Part shown: one piece after another, positions 1-11,617 of the stretch
How positions within the stretch are numbered: the first letter of the stretch is position 1
How the letters are laid out: each line of letters opens with the position of its first letter
DNA from: Conus ventricosus
Lineage: Eukaryota; Mollusca; Gastropoda; Neogastropoda; Conidae
DNA: 64,000 bases
Assembly (NCBI GenBank): GCA_018398815.1
Contig: CM031609.1
Coordinates: 26,654,021 to 26,718,020, forward strand
Reading direction: 5' to 3'
The notes under the pieces: model-generated
The model's database searches: none
Told to the model about the DNA's origin: nothing
Seen by the model: only the letters and a program-made list of their open reading frames with translations
Made by a program: the position numbers and the translations under genes

Positions 1-1395
1 GGCGCACGTCTTCACGTCTTGATAGGCCAGTCGGGCGCGTGCTGATTTCAGTTATGTTGCTACCTCTAAACCACCTTTGGTATCGCATGCAATAAAGGAG
101 GCAGCTGTCCCGCACTGTACAAAACATGTTTATGTTTGTTCCAGGAAATGTTATTTTTGTAAATGCAGAATAAGTTGATTGCACCAGCCCTGATGTGGCC
201 CTTGGCGGTTGTGGGGCTATAACTATAAGCCACATGAGTGCGGCATGGCAACTGCCATGTGCAGCCTTGAAGTCGCCTCAATCGCAAAGCCGAGTGTCTT
301 TTCTGCGATGTTTCTGATTGGCTTATAGCCATAGCATCGCCCAATCACATAACTATTATGTCGACTTTTGACATCGTTTTCCGCAGTTAGGATGGAAATG
401 AATTAGATTGGACGATTTTATTGGACCGTTTTATTCCCAAACATCGCAGGTCGACGGTGTTGACATCGAAGTTCGATTCGCACCAGTGTGATTTTCACAA
501 GAACAGACGAAGATGTACAAGTGTCTCATAATAACTATCTTGCAGAAATAAAAAAAATTTTCGCGAAAAAATACAGGTCAACATCGACGAAGCTAATGTG
601 GTTTAGTTAAATATATAGGTACGTAAGTTTCTGATAAGTTTTTAAAGGAAGCTGTACACACTCAAAATAGTCAATGAATAACTGCATACGTCGAAGGTTT
701 ATGTAAATACAATGAAAGAGGCGTCATTGTACCATTCGACTGGACAATTTTTCGATTGAAATATTAGAATTTTCTGCATTTATTTTGGACGATAAACAAT
801 TATGACTAGGTCGAATTTTGAATCGCGGGCTGAAATCGAAAGTGCCAGAATCTGTCGATCATTGTTAAATCCCATTGCGAAATCCAGTCATATGTAATGA
901 ATTGTCTTTTATGAAAGAGCAAATCAACAAAAATCATTTAATGACTGAAACTCAAAACTGGCCAGCAAACTGCAAAAGGACCAGATATGGGTGGACTTAG
1001 AAATATTTGCTTAAAAATTAAATGGAAATGGATTAAGACTTGTGTGGTGACCTCTTATCATGAACACTGTCAGTGGGTAATACAGACCTACCAAACTTTT
1101 GTGGTGGCGCTGTGTATTAAGACATATGCTGGTGATTTCCCTTCATGAACTCTGCATCTGGAGTGAGTTTGTATCATGGTACCATCACTGGCTTATAGTG
1201 TATATTAGTATACTATGATATAAGATATATATTATACAGTATGATATATATTATGATTGATAGAAAATATGAAATCAAAGGTATGTTTCTTGCACATGTA
1301 TCCAATTTAATGTTTTGAATTCATTCTTTTATTCTCACTAGCCATTTCCTGTTTCTTTTGTGCCAGTCCATTACACTATAACTTTTGATTTTTTA
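1..1395. other. Non-coding stretch, no gene seen
   Basis: I see no coding region with recognisable protein similarity. The sequence is AT-rich, with a short TATA-rich stretch around 1200-1260. The only structured piece is a repeat fragment near 185-236, listed separately. Confidence 0.5.
185..236 (+). repeat. Dispersed repeat fragment, copy A (copy B at 30741-30790)
   Basis: A ~50 bp stretch that reads CCCTGATGTGGCC and ends CTATAAGCCACATGA is repeated with substitutions at 30741-30790, which ends in the same ATAAGCCACATGA. The pair looks like remnants of one dispersed SINE or MITE family. No ends or target duplications are visible, so the family is not assigned. Confidence 0.4.
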
Positions 1396-1397
1396 TC

Positions 1398-1424
1398 GGG
1401 GGGGGGGGGGGGGGGGGGGGGGGG
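1398..1424 (+). repeat. Poly-G tract
   Basis: An uninterrupted run of 27 G. Similar homopolymers occur at 30690 (C), 37505 (G), 42080 (C) and 42250 (G). Lengths of such runs are often wrong in assemblies. Confidence 0.9.
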
Positions 1425-1504
1425 TGGCTCAGGGCCCCTTTATTTCAATCTGAGGGGCCTTGGGCCCCTCGTTCTAAATCCTAGAATCATACTGTTGGTT
1501 CTGA

Positions 1505-1885
1505 CTACATATCCCCAAAGTCCTTCGGATGAGACGTTAAACCGAGGTCCGTGCATGAACACATGCATAGAAAATCTTGCACGCACGTTAAATCCCATTT
1601 CACCTTTCGGAAGAGTAGGCCATCATGTGCCGATGGAAATAAATGACACGTAATACACAGCATGCATCCTCCGTGTGAGATTGAAAGGACGAATGTGGAA
1701 AGGAGAGTGGGTGGCTGATGTTTGAATGACATGGAAACGACTGAAAGCGCCTGAAGGCAACCCTAATTCAGTCGGTTCTACCTGGGTAGGCAGCCCGTTG
1801 CATGAAATAGTGTGTTGATTGTAAAGCGCTTAGAACTTGGTTTCTGATCTAGGTTAGGCGCTATGTAAGTACCCCATACATTGCA
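1505..1885 (+). mobile_element. SINE-like fragment
   Basis: The segment starts with a GGATGAGACGTTAAACCGAG block and ends with TTGTAAAGCGCTTAGAACTT followed by GGCGCTATGTAAGTA. From memory, both blocks recur in mollusc and other invertebrate SINEs (V-SINE-like conserved central part and 3' tail). I cannot see a tRNA-derived promoter head, so it is probably 5'-truncated. Recognition is by eye only. Confidence 0.45.
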
Positions 1886-1889
1886 CTTT

Positions 1890-2720
1890 TCTTTTTCACT
1901 AATTTCAGTTTTTCAATAATCTTGCACAAGAGGAGATGCCTTGTGAAGCATGTGCAATTAATATATAAGCTTTTACCACAACACTGGCTGATTAATTTTA
2001 AAACTGACCCCTCATTTTCTGTAGTGAGGGATCATCTGACCCATGGAATCTGAAAATAGTCCAAAGCTCTGCAGTGAACGTCTACAGAATCAATTTTGAA
2101 CTCACTACTCTTTCTGTACAATAATTTTGTTGAAAAAGCAGCAGAATTACCACATTAGAAATGTGCCTTAAAGTAAAGTTTAAGAAAGTGGCCTAGTATT
2201 GTGAAAGTGGTCTCTCAATTTTTTTTTAAATTGCAGCAGACAAATTTTTGCTGTATGTTCACTTTACATCCACCCTCATTCGTTGGGCTTCCAAACAAAA
2301 TTTCTGTCTGAAAATATGTTCTTTTTGCAGTAAAATGCCTTGATTTTTATCTTCAAATTATCCACGTTTCTCCAGCTCCAGGGGAGCAACACCCCTTGAC
2401 CCCCACCCCACCCTCACCCCCAATTCCTACACAAAGGTGCTGATCCTGTACTCTGGACTTCAGTTTGGGCTTTTTTTGTTTGTTTGTTCGTTTCATCCGT
2501 GGGTAGGGGTTATAGTTTGGAGAAAGGCAGAACCCAAACTTGCTTGATAATGTTTGCTGACGAATTTCAAAATTTCGTTTTAAATTTGATAAACAGAATC
2601 AATGCATAAGATATCTAACAAATGCAGAAAATTTTACACATGCACATATATTGCAGTGCACTCTGGCCTCATCATTTTTTTTCTTTACAAATATTTGTTA
2701 CTTAATTTATTTGTCATACA
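1890..2720. other. Non-coding stretch, no gene seen
   Basis: AT-rich sequence with no similarity I recognise. A plausible splice acceptor (TTGTCATACACAG) closes it at 2723, directly before the open frame of the next gene. Confidence 0.4.
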
Positions 2721-2723
2721 CAG

Positions 2724-4594
2724 GCGTTCATTCTGGGAACCCCCGCTCAACAAGACCATGTATTTCTCGTCATCAAAGAGAGTTGGCGTTACCAAGCACC
2801 GTTGCAGAGACATCAACATCTGCCATGACATCATCTGTAACTCTAGTGGCATCACCCACCATTGCAAAGACAATCCAGCTGCCATGGCATCACCTATAAC
2901 AGCAGTTACATCGGCCAACACTTCAGTGATATCATCAGTGTCTGCAGATTGTGAGATAACTATTCATATTGCAAAACAATGGAATGGCCATCGTGTTTGT
3001 GATAAAACTGCCAAGTGCAAGTTTTGTGGAGTGCTGACCACCAACTTAAGACAACATCTGTTTTCAAAGAAGCACCGCAGTGAACCTGAAATATCTTTGA
3101 TCCGCTCAAAACCAAAAGGATCGAAGCAAAGAGATCAGCTACTACAAAAATTTAGAAATGAGGGAAATTTCAAACATAACTGCGATGATATTGCAGCTAA
3201 AAGGGGGGAGATCATTCCTCTTCGTTCACCATCTGAACCAGTGGATCCCAAAGCTATATTCCATGTCAGCATTGCCTTGGTTTTTTCTTCAAATCAGAGT
3301 GTTGGCGACACCAGAATTCATGCCCATTTAAGCCAAAGAACTGGAAGGGAAGAAACAATGCAAAATCAGGTGAAATCCTTATTCCATGTGGAACAGATTG
3401 TAGTGAAGGTGTTAAAGGTTTACTCGCTTCAATGGCCTCAGATGAAACAAGCTTCACCGTGAGACGTGATTCACTTATTATTAAATTGGCAGAACAGATG
3501 TTGCAAAAGCATGGCCATCTTCACCATAGACATGATTATATCAAGCAGAAGCTAAGGCAGCTTGCACGGTTTTTGCTAATTGCTAGAGAAGATGATCAAG
3601 ACCTCACTGATCTTGCTAGTTGTATTATAGCAAATAAATTCATGACCGTGATTTCTGTTGTGAGAAAACTGTGCGGTTATGCATCTGTTGCAAATTCATT
3701 TGAAAAACCCATCTCTGGCTCTTAAGCTTGGCCATTTGCCAAGAAATGTGCAGGGATAAATAGAAGTTGTGCACTGATGGAAGGTGATGAAGAAATGGAG
3801 AGAAATGCAAGCAATTTCATTTGTCTTTTGGATTCAGACTGGAAGGAGTATATTTCAACATCTGAACTGAATACAATGGCCAGGAAAGATTACAACAAAC
3901 CTCGTGTGCTCCTCTAACTGAAAACATCCAAAAAGTGTCTCAACACATATGTAAAGAACGCAGAAAGTGGCTGGCTCAGCTCAAGTCAGATCCAGGTGCT
4001 GAAGCATGGCATTCCTTAGCCAACGTTTCCCTTGCAAATACTATAATGTACAACAGGCGAAGGAGTGGTGAAGCTTCAAGAATGTTACTGGAAGATTTTC
4101 AGAATGCAATTCACTCCTCAAAACGGGATGATAATACACGAAAAGCACTCTCTGACATGGAAAAAAAACTTGCAGCAAATTTACACGTGTTGAAGTGCAA
4201 GGTAAACGTGGAAGAAAAGTTCCGACAGATTCGATGCTTGAGGAAGTTGAACACTTGCGTTATTTCAGAAAGCAGTGTGGTATTGATTCTGATGTGTTTG
4301 CTAGGCCATATTACAAATCACAAGATCATCTTCCAGGTCACACATGCCTCGGAGAATATGTTACTGCCAGTGGTGTGAAGAATGCACATGACATTACCGT
4401 ACCAGCACTAAACTTAGAAAGCATTTGGCAACGGTATCCAGATACTCAATATGACTGAGCATGAACTCGAACAATTGTGTGGCTTCCTTGGGCATAACAT
4501 TGCTGTGCACAGATATTTTTATAGGCTTCCACAGGACACTTACCAGCTGTCGTCTGTTGGTGGTTGCAGAAAATGGGAATCTTGCTCATTTTAA
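2724..4594 (+). pseudogene. Zinc-finger / tyrosine-recombinase-like protein, frameshifted
   Basis: Broken gene whose pieces lie in different frames. In order it shows a C2H2-type finger (CKFCG...RQH...KKH, about 3016-3092), a second finger (CQHCLGFFFKSECWRHQNSC, about 3264-3323), and a helical segment to about 3720. Then comes a part resembling the catalytic core of tyrosine recombinases: RRRSGE (about 4055-4075) fits the first catalytic Arg box. A further piece at 4451-4594 reads GFLGHNIAVHRYFYRL, where Tyr lies nine residues after the GH histidine, the spacing of the nucleophile in that superfamily. From memory the family is multi-copy and unannotated in molluscs, cnidarians and fish. It may descend from a Crypton-like transposon; this is inference. 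Frame changes near 3250, 3440, 3720, 3930, 4195 and 4451 make this copy non-functional unless the assembly is wrong. The upstream start is uncertain. Confidence 0.6.
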
Positions 4595-4699
4595 GGGAAA
4601 GTCACTTGCTGACATTGAAGTTGAGAAAGAGTTGGAATTTGATGAGTCTTGACTATCAAAAATCTGTTCCAGCGCAACTGGTGCTGGTGTGTAAACTGC

Positions 4700-5140
4700 A
4701 CATGACTCGGCCTGTATTGATATGGACAACAATCTTGGTGTGAATGACACTTTTCATGACTCAGGCGGTTTTGACATGGGCGACAGTGTTGGTGTTAATG
4801 ACACTTTTGGTGATTCAGGCTGCATTGACATGCGCAACAGTGTTAGTGTGAAGGACAACCAGTTGCCAAACAGTTTCGAGGTTCAGGACAACATTACAGC
4901 TGCTTGTACCAGCCGTGCAAGTGATGTAAATGAACGCTTCACACACATGAAGTCAAAAACCAGAACATGTGAAAGTTTTTGGCAGCTCATTCACTGAAAA
5001 AGGGAACAAGCTGGTGCGAAGAGACTATCTTTCTCATGATCAACTGTTGGTTTATCAGGAAGTACTTTCGAAAAACACATCATGGATTCTGTTCTTCCTG
5101 GGAAAAGCAGAGTGTGAACATTTTTTTAAGAATTGAAAGA
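4700..5140 (+). pseudogene. Tail of the broken gene, with short tandem protein repeats
   Basis: Reading on from the recombinase-like part, an open frame at 4722-4997 contains three imperfect repeats of about 20 residues built on a D-M-x-N-S/L-x-V-N-D-T-F-x-D-S-G pattern (4716-4850). A frame change near 4970 leads into a further open piece ending near 5129. I recognise no domain here. It could be a downstream exon of the same gene or an unrelated remnant. Confidence 0.3.
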
Positions 5141-5273
5141 TCAATGCACAACAAACACGGGACAAAAATAAGTGTACTGTGAGGAATGAAATTGGAAAAC
5201 AAAAACGAAAAGTGAGAAAAATGCAAGAGTGGTAAAGACAACAATAACTTGAATAAGCAGTGTGTATCCAGTG

Positions 5274-5296
5274 TGCTTCTCACACCGTGAGAAGCA
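5274..5296. repeat. Perfect 10-bp hairpin
   Basis: TGCTTCTCAC and its exact complement GTGAGAAGCA are separated by three bases. It lies downstream of the recombinase-like gene. Function unknown. Confidence 0.7.
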
Positions 5297-5478
5297 TGTT
5301 GCTCATTGTTTCAAAGTGTAGTTGGAGTACACATTCGGAACACAAGTGTTTTGAATTAACATTGTGGAGTTTAATCAACTTTCATCAGTTGTGCCACAGT
5401 TAGAAAATTCAAGTGTACTTCTTGTTCAATGTGACATCTTCAAACTCCCTACCTATTATCTTTGATGCAAACCCAACA

Positions 5479-5502
5479 TGCCAACTAATATGTTAGTTGG
5501 CA
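5479..5502. repeat. Perfect 10-bp hairpin
   Basis: TGCCAACTAA and its exact complement TTAGTTGGCA flank a four-base loop. This is the second perfect hairpin within 230 bp. Function unknown. Confidence 0.7.
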
Positions 5503-5784
5503 GTTTTGATAATAGTGTTTCTAACTAAGTGAACATAAACAATGCACAAGATATTTCCATAATTGGAGAGAATTTTACAGATGCACACATACAACACATT
5601 CACAATGCCAGCAAGGTAGTAATCCACCTGACTTTGAAAAATGGGCGGACTTTATCGACCCTGTTGCCAGCGCCTCATGGTTCATTTTGGCGAGTGGACA
5701 CATTTTATAATTTTTGTTTTTGGTCGACAGCGTGGGTCATCCTGAATGGCTCAACGCAGTCAGCTGGACGGTAAGCAACAAATA

Positions 5785-5965
5785 ACTAACTGCTGCAGAG
5801 AGATAAGACATTTTCATTTCGAAAGTGGTTAAGAAAAATGTTAAGACAAGCCAAGGGGACAGATAGGAATGAATTGACCTATTATGTTTACATATATGCA
5901 CATGGTGTAAGTTTGAGTGATTCAAAATTGTCAGTATTGTTTTCTCTCCCAATACACTCAATATT
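5785..5965 (+). repeat. Dispersed repeat, left copy (right copy 22735-22900)
   Basis: This stretch (CTGCAGAGAGATAAGACATT through TGTTAAGACAAGCCAAG and GAATTGACCTAT) matches 22735-22900 in the same orientation with scattered differences. The copies flank the satellite plus Polinton 1 on both sides, so the repeat either belongs to the satellite locus or marks an older local duplication. Confidence 0.5.
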
Positions 5966-6290
5966 TTTTTTAATTGGAAGTGATAAATCAAGAGCAAGAA
6001 GACTTGCGCAATCCAAAAACTTGTAACAAATTCAGCACAAGGACCAGCATTTTCAGCACAGTTATACAATGTGTGTGTCAATGAGGGTTTTTATGTCTTA
6101 TATGCACGCCACACATGTGTATGCCATTGAGGAATATGCCAATGAGGAAGTTTTCATGTCTTATATGCACAGTCATACAACATGTGTGTCAGTGACTGAA
6201 TATGGCAGGTTTCATGTCTTTTATGCACAGCCATGTCTTTCATGCACAGCCATACAATGGTTGTCAGTGAGAAAGTTTTCATGTCATTTA

Positions 6291-6338
6291 TTGATGTATC
6301 TTCAGAAGTGGAGAGACTTGGTACAGGAACACACACAC

Positions 6339-6402
<64 letters not shown>

Positions 6403-6524
6403 ACACACACACACACACACACTGGTAGACCATTGAAGCTATGGAGTGTAGTGTTGAATGTTGGAATACTTTTATCTTGATGTATCTTCAGAAGTGGACA
6501 GACTTGCTATGTACAGGAACACAC

Positions 6525-6583
<59 letters not shown>

Positions 6584-7111
6584 GACACACACACACACAA
6601 CACACACAACACACACACACACACACACACACCACCACACACACGATGAGTGAGGAAAGGGAGGAGATGGGAGGGGTAGGACGGTGTTTATTTTTTTTGA
6701 TGAAGCATTGTACACGATGTGATGTTTTTTTGTTTTGTTTTTAAACTTTTCTTTTTTCATAGTGGCTTGATGTTAAAAAGCCAGAATGCTGCTTATTCAA
6801 TGTTCCATCTCTAAATAAATTATGACTTGACTTGACTTGACACACAACAAACACGGTGACTGTTGAAGCTATGGATGTGTGAATGTTGAAATATTTATCA
6901 TGATGCTTCTAGAAGTGGAGAGACTTGCTACAGGAACACACACACACACACCACACCAACACACACAACACACACACAGCACAACCCACACACCACACAC
7001 ACACACACACACACTACACACTCACACACTGGTAGACGTTGAGCTATGGGTGTGTGGTTGAATGTTTGGGATACTTTTATCTTGATGTATCTTCGAAGTG
7101 GACAGACGTTG
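6291..7111 (+). repeat. Satellite units with embedded (CA)n, left part
   Basis: Three and a half imperfect copies of one unit. Each has about 100 bp of unique sequence (TTGAAGCTATGGAGTGTAGT ... ATCTTCAGAAGTGGA ... ACTTGCTATGTACAGG) followed by a (CA)n tract of 30-100 bp and CTGGTAGAC. Copies begin near 6291, 6424, 6850 and 7034. The last is cut at 7111 by Polinton 1 and resumes at 21697. Short gaps between copies hold degenerate sequence (6651-6850). Confidence 0.85.
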
Positions 7112-7384
7112 AGAGAATGTATCGGGTTCAAGTCACCTATCTTATTTGCACGAAACCCCCCCTTTCACATACAATCACGGTCCATCTATATCGTTTGGTC
7201 AAAATAACACTGTTTTAAACAATTACACCCAAAAACTCTAAATTGACCTAATCGTATTTTAAAATGAGGGCTTACGTGCAGATAAGATTTGGAATCGTGA
7301 ACCGTATAAAGACTTCTCTCCAGGGACATAAAAATTAAAGGTTACAGTCGCCTCTATTCCAGCGCTATTAACGTCGCGGGACTG
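7112..7384 (+). repeat. Left terminal inverted repeat of Polinton 1
   Basis: Matches the reverse complement of 21391-21696 along its whole length with scattered indels. Shared landmarks include the AGAGAATGT end, GGGTTCAAG, TTTGCACGAAACCCC, and CCAGCGCTATTAACGT near the inner limit. It is itself an imperfect fold-back: 7112-7162 is repeated inverted at 7266-7321. Such repeats are the presumed replication and integration ends of the element. Confidence 0.85.
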
Positions 7385-7402
7385 GCTATACTTTTTAGTA
7401 AG

Positions 7403-7497
7403 GGTTTGGGGTGACTTGGGGTGACTTGGGGCGACTTGGGGTGATTTGGGGTGACTTTGGGGTGACTTGGGCGACTTGGGGGCGACTTGGGCGAAAG
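7403..7497 (+). repeat. Subterminal G-run tandem repeat
   Basis: About eight copies of a 10-12 bp unit GGGGTGACTT with variants GGGGCGACTT and GGGGTGATTT. The regular GGGG runs separated by about six bases could form G-quadruplexes on the + strand. Related units (CTTGGGGTGACTT) occur at the right end of Polinton 2. Confidence 0.85.
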
Positions 7498-8335
7498 GTG
7501 CAAGCGTGCTAAAGTGGGTGGAGGTGTCAGGGAATGTCAAGTGGAACTTAGTAGGACACTCTTGACATCTGCAACGCTCCCTGCCAGCCAATCAATACTG
7601 CTGCCAAGAGCGGGTCGCATTGAAGGGTTGATGGCCGTAGAATAGCTGTGTTTATCTTCCCTAGCAACTGTGCAGTCAAGCGTGCAGTGTGTGGCCGTGT
7701 GGTAACAGAAGCTCTATTGATTGGTTGGCAGAGTGTATTGCAGAGTGATTCTCGAACATAGCCAAGAGTGATGTCATCTTTGCGTGCCAGGCATGGAGGA
7801 GGATTGATTGCCAGCGTAAGTGCTGCTATTGATTGGGGGTGGGTGATGAAGTTACAAAAATGAATGTTTTGCAGATTTAATTTAATTTATTTATTTAAAG
7901 ATTTGGGTTTAAAATGACACGAAACACAGTGAATCTGATTTAAGGATGATCTCATGACTTTAATAAAACATTGTAAGACTATTGACGAAACAATGAAGTG
8001 TTAACATTGATTTTAGTGAATCTGGTTTTGAGAATGATGTAAACAATTTAATAAAAAATCATATGAACTATTTAACGAAGCAATCAAAGTGATGACATTG
8101 ACTGTAGTGATTCAGAAAAAGCTAAATATTGGCGGTGTTATTGTAAGGTTAACGTGTCTTGACAGTTTGCACGCTTGGTGAAAATAAAAGCGCATTTTAC
8201 TTAGTTTTATTTACTTTCTTTTTTAATTTACGTAAATATTTGAGTTAAAAATGAGCCTCACAAACGCTGTCTGAGTTTGAAATAACTGCCAGCCAGCGCA
8301 CTGGTAAAGGGGTAGTGACAAACAATTAATGCAAT
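7498..8335. other. Polinton 1 leader, no gene seen
   Basis: About 840 bp between the subterminal repeat and the polymerase. It is AT-rich with short stop-laden frames. I find no protease or other recognisable gene. It may hold a promoter for the polymerase, but I cannot point to one. Confidence 0.4.
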
Positions 8336-8339
8336 TTTG

Positions 8340-11300
8340 TTTAGTGAAGTAGACATGGACATCATTAACCCCTCGAACGTTCATGAATAGCGTGCACATG
8401 CTATCTCTAAATCCCAGAGTCTTTTCAACGCGAACCACCAGTAAGTGCTGTTGGCTGTTCTGATGATTATATAACTCCCGATGATAGTAACATGGAAGTC
8501 TGGGTTTAATAAACAGAAAGAAGTTATAGCTATCAACGACTTAAATTCTGACTGGGCTGATTACATGCTTACCAGTTTAACCATGCAAGTGAGAGGCAAA
8601 TTGCGTGGTTCTGGCTGGTCTGAAGGAACGGTCCTTGAAATCAGATGAGGCAAACAAAGTTTTATCCTATAGTGGCAATTCTTACCTTCCTCTTCCAAGA
8701 GAGTTAGTTTTAAACGGCAGTCTTAAACATAACAAATCCTGACAGCATGTGTTTAATGTGGTGCGTTTTAGCGCATTTACACCTGTTAAAAGAACGCAGA
8801 AAGAGATCTAATTATGAAGCACACAAACAAGAGCTGAACTTTGAACATAAACTTTCCAGTAAGTTAGAAAGTTATCTCAGTTTGAAGAAAAACAAACAAC
8901 ACTGTAAACGTATACACATGGTCTGTAGTAGACATCTAGTGCCTCTAAGGATTTCTCCAAACGCTCCACTTTAGGCGAACCGCTTATAAACATGTAGACT
9001 TGATACTGTTTGCAGTAGTACAAAGAGTCATTATGTATATAATCAGAACAATAAGCAGGCTTATGGCCTATACGTCAAAGGATAAATCTATACAAGAGCT
9101 TTGTAGAAGATGTTTGGTCAGACCCACCTTTAGAAGCAGTGCCGTCATAAGAAACATTGTAAAAGTTTTGTAGACTGCGAAACCAAACTCCTCACACCTA
9201 AACCAGGGTCTAAAGTTAGTTTTAAGAATGTCACAAAATGCAGAGAGCCGTACGGGTTTATGCTGACTTTGAATCGCTTCTTACCGCAGTATCTATGTCC
9301 GCAACAGCAAACAAAAAACAACCTATTAACCACCATCAGATCTGTTCTTATGCGTTTATTGTTGTTAGGTCAGACGGTCAACACACAAAACCCTAGATTT
9401 TACAGAGGCCCCATGCAGCTAGTAGATTTTAGAGCAGATGAAACAACTTCGCATCAGTTATCCACCAACTAAATCTTTCAAACATGTTATGACTCCCGAA
9501 GACCAAGAAGCTATGCCTCACTACACACTGTTGGATTTGTGGCTTGGAGCTAACACCTAACAGTAAGACGACAGTGAGAGACCACGATCACATTACTGGA
9601 AAGTTTCAGAGGGGCCGCGCACAACAATTGTAATCTTCAACTTAGGTTGACCCTAAGACATGGAAACTGCCTATCTTCTTTCATAACTTACGAGGCTACG
9701 ATTCTCATTTCATCATGCAAGCGTGACTTCTGAATATAAGAGGGTTACCTGCATTGCACAGTCTTCAGAAAAGTACATGACTTTTACTCTTGATTGTTTA
9801 CCTTTTATGACTCAGCCCAACATCTGATGGGGAGTTTAGATAAGTTAGCAGGATCGCTACAAGACTTTCCAATCACTAAACAATACTTTGATCCATCTTT
9901 GGTGCGTAAGGCGTCTATCCTTATGAATACATGAACTCGTGGGAAAGGTTTGACGAAGGCTCACTTCCCCCTAAAGGCGCTTTCTTTCTAGTCTTAGAGG
10001 CAAAGACATAACTGATGCTGACTATGAATACGCTCAGAAAGCCTGGACAGAATTACACTGTCAAACAATGGGCGACTATCATGATTACTATCTAATGGCT
10101 GACGTGTGTTTATTGGCAGACGTTTTTCAGAATTACAGATCTACTTGCATGAAACATTACAACTTAGACTCATCACATTACATCTCTGCCCCAGGGCTAT
10201 CTTGGGATGCATTCTTAAAGTCTACAAACATTCATATTGACTTAATTTCTGATCTCCCCACACTCCAGATGATTGAAGACGGCCTAAGGGGAGGTATTAG
10301 CATGGCCTCACATCCTTACTGCAAAGCTAACAACAAGTATTTAGACAACTATGACCCCACTAAACCATCCAACTATTTAATGTACTTAGACGCCAACATC
10401 TGTATGGGTGGGCCATGAGCCAGCCGCTTCCATTACGTAACTTCAGGATGTACACTGGACATGGTACAAATAATATTCAAGGGGCATTTAAAGTGGTTGG
10501 ACAGTTTTAACGTCAGATCAACAGCACGGGTTATTCTAGAAGTAGACTTAGAATATCCTCGTGAACTGCATGACCTCCACAACGATTATCCTCTGGCGCA
10601 GAAAGATTAAAAATGAGCCCCACAGAACCTCTAAACTTGTTCCCAATCTTCGCCACAAAACTAAGTATGTTTGTCATTACAGACTCCTACAGTTTTACTT
10701 AAAGCATGGATTAAAGCTGACTGCCGTTCATAGAATCATTGCTTTTGACCAAGAGCCCTTTATGAGGCCATACATCAAGAAAATACTGATCTTAGAACCC
10801 AAGCCACTGATGCTTCAGAAAAAGACTTCTGTAAAACTGTGAACAACAGCTGTTTTGGCAAAACCATGGAAAATCCACACAAACGCAAGATGTGAAATTA
10901 GTTACAAAAGAAAACCAAGCAATTAAGTTTGCCTCTAAACCTAACTATCAAGACTTTAGAAGATTTAACGACAGCTTGGTCGGCATTATGATGAAGAAAA
11001 AGGATGTTAAGTTGGACAGCCAGTGTTTATTGGCTTTACCGTATTAGAGTTGTCAAAGTTATTGATGTTAGAATTTCTGTACGACTACTTTAAAACCGCT
11101 GTACCCAGAAGCAAGAGTCCTTTACACAGACACTGATAGTTTTATTCTAGACGTCCCCACAGAAGACTTTTACAAAGACTTAGAAACAGAAGTAGCTAAA
11201 GGAGTTGATGGGTGGTACGACACATGCGACTATTCAAAAGACAGTCCTTTACATTCAACTGTAACAAGAAAGTAATTGGGAAGATGAAGGATGAACTTAA

Positions 11301-11616
11301 TGGGACAGTATAAAAGAATATGTTGGTTTGCGGTCAAAGATGTACAGCGTTGCCAGCCAGACTTCTGTAATGAAGAAGGCTAAAGGTGTAAGTAAAGAAG
11401 TTGTCAAAAAAAAATATAACTCACGACAACTACAAGCAAGCTCTCTTTGAAAACAAAGTATTTTATCACACAAATGTTAATCTTCGCTCTACTCTTCATC
11501 AAGTAAACACAACTGCTGTTAACAAAAAATCACTAGTCTCTAACAATAACAAGTGAATTTACGTCAGTTCTGAGCTTTCATATGCTGTAATGCATTGGAG
11601 AACTTTAAAAGATTAA
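8340..11616 (+). pseudogene. Protein-primed family-B DNA polymerase, Polinton 1
   Basis: Would replicate the element from its ends. Fragments in changing frames follow the family order: MWCVLAHLH motif (about 8756), exonuclease box YADFE (about 9254), a degraded Cys/His cluster equivalent to CWICG...RDHDH of the second copy (about 9540-9600), exonuclease box LRGYDSH (about 9690), and an intact 116-residue piece at 10068-10418 with YHDYYLMADV and the start of palm motif A (YLDAN, about 10384). Then come motif B NNSCFGKTMENPHKR (about 10840-10885), motif C YTDTDSF (about 11133, out of frame with its neighbours), and the C-terminal strand ending near 11616. More than ten frameshifts and stops break it. 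Unlike the Polinton 2 copy, it keeps the region holding motif A. Confidence 0.85.
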
Positions 11617-11617
11617 C

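Noticed and set aside
66..344. 92-residue minus-strand frame
   Set aside because: No recognisable similarity, low-complexity texture and overlap with a dispersed repeat fragment.
6154..6653. Long open frames of alternating His/Thr or Cys/Val
   Set aside because: They are translations of (CA)n/(GT)n microsatellites and not proteins; the same holds at 21565-22352, 31178-31495 and 44103-44592.
7120..7140. GGGTTCAAGTC resembling a tRNA B box
   Set aside because: It lies in the Polinton terminal repeat, is conserved in the inverted copy, and has no A box or cloverleaf around it.
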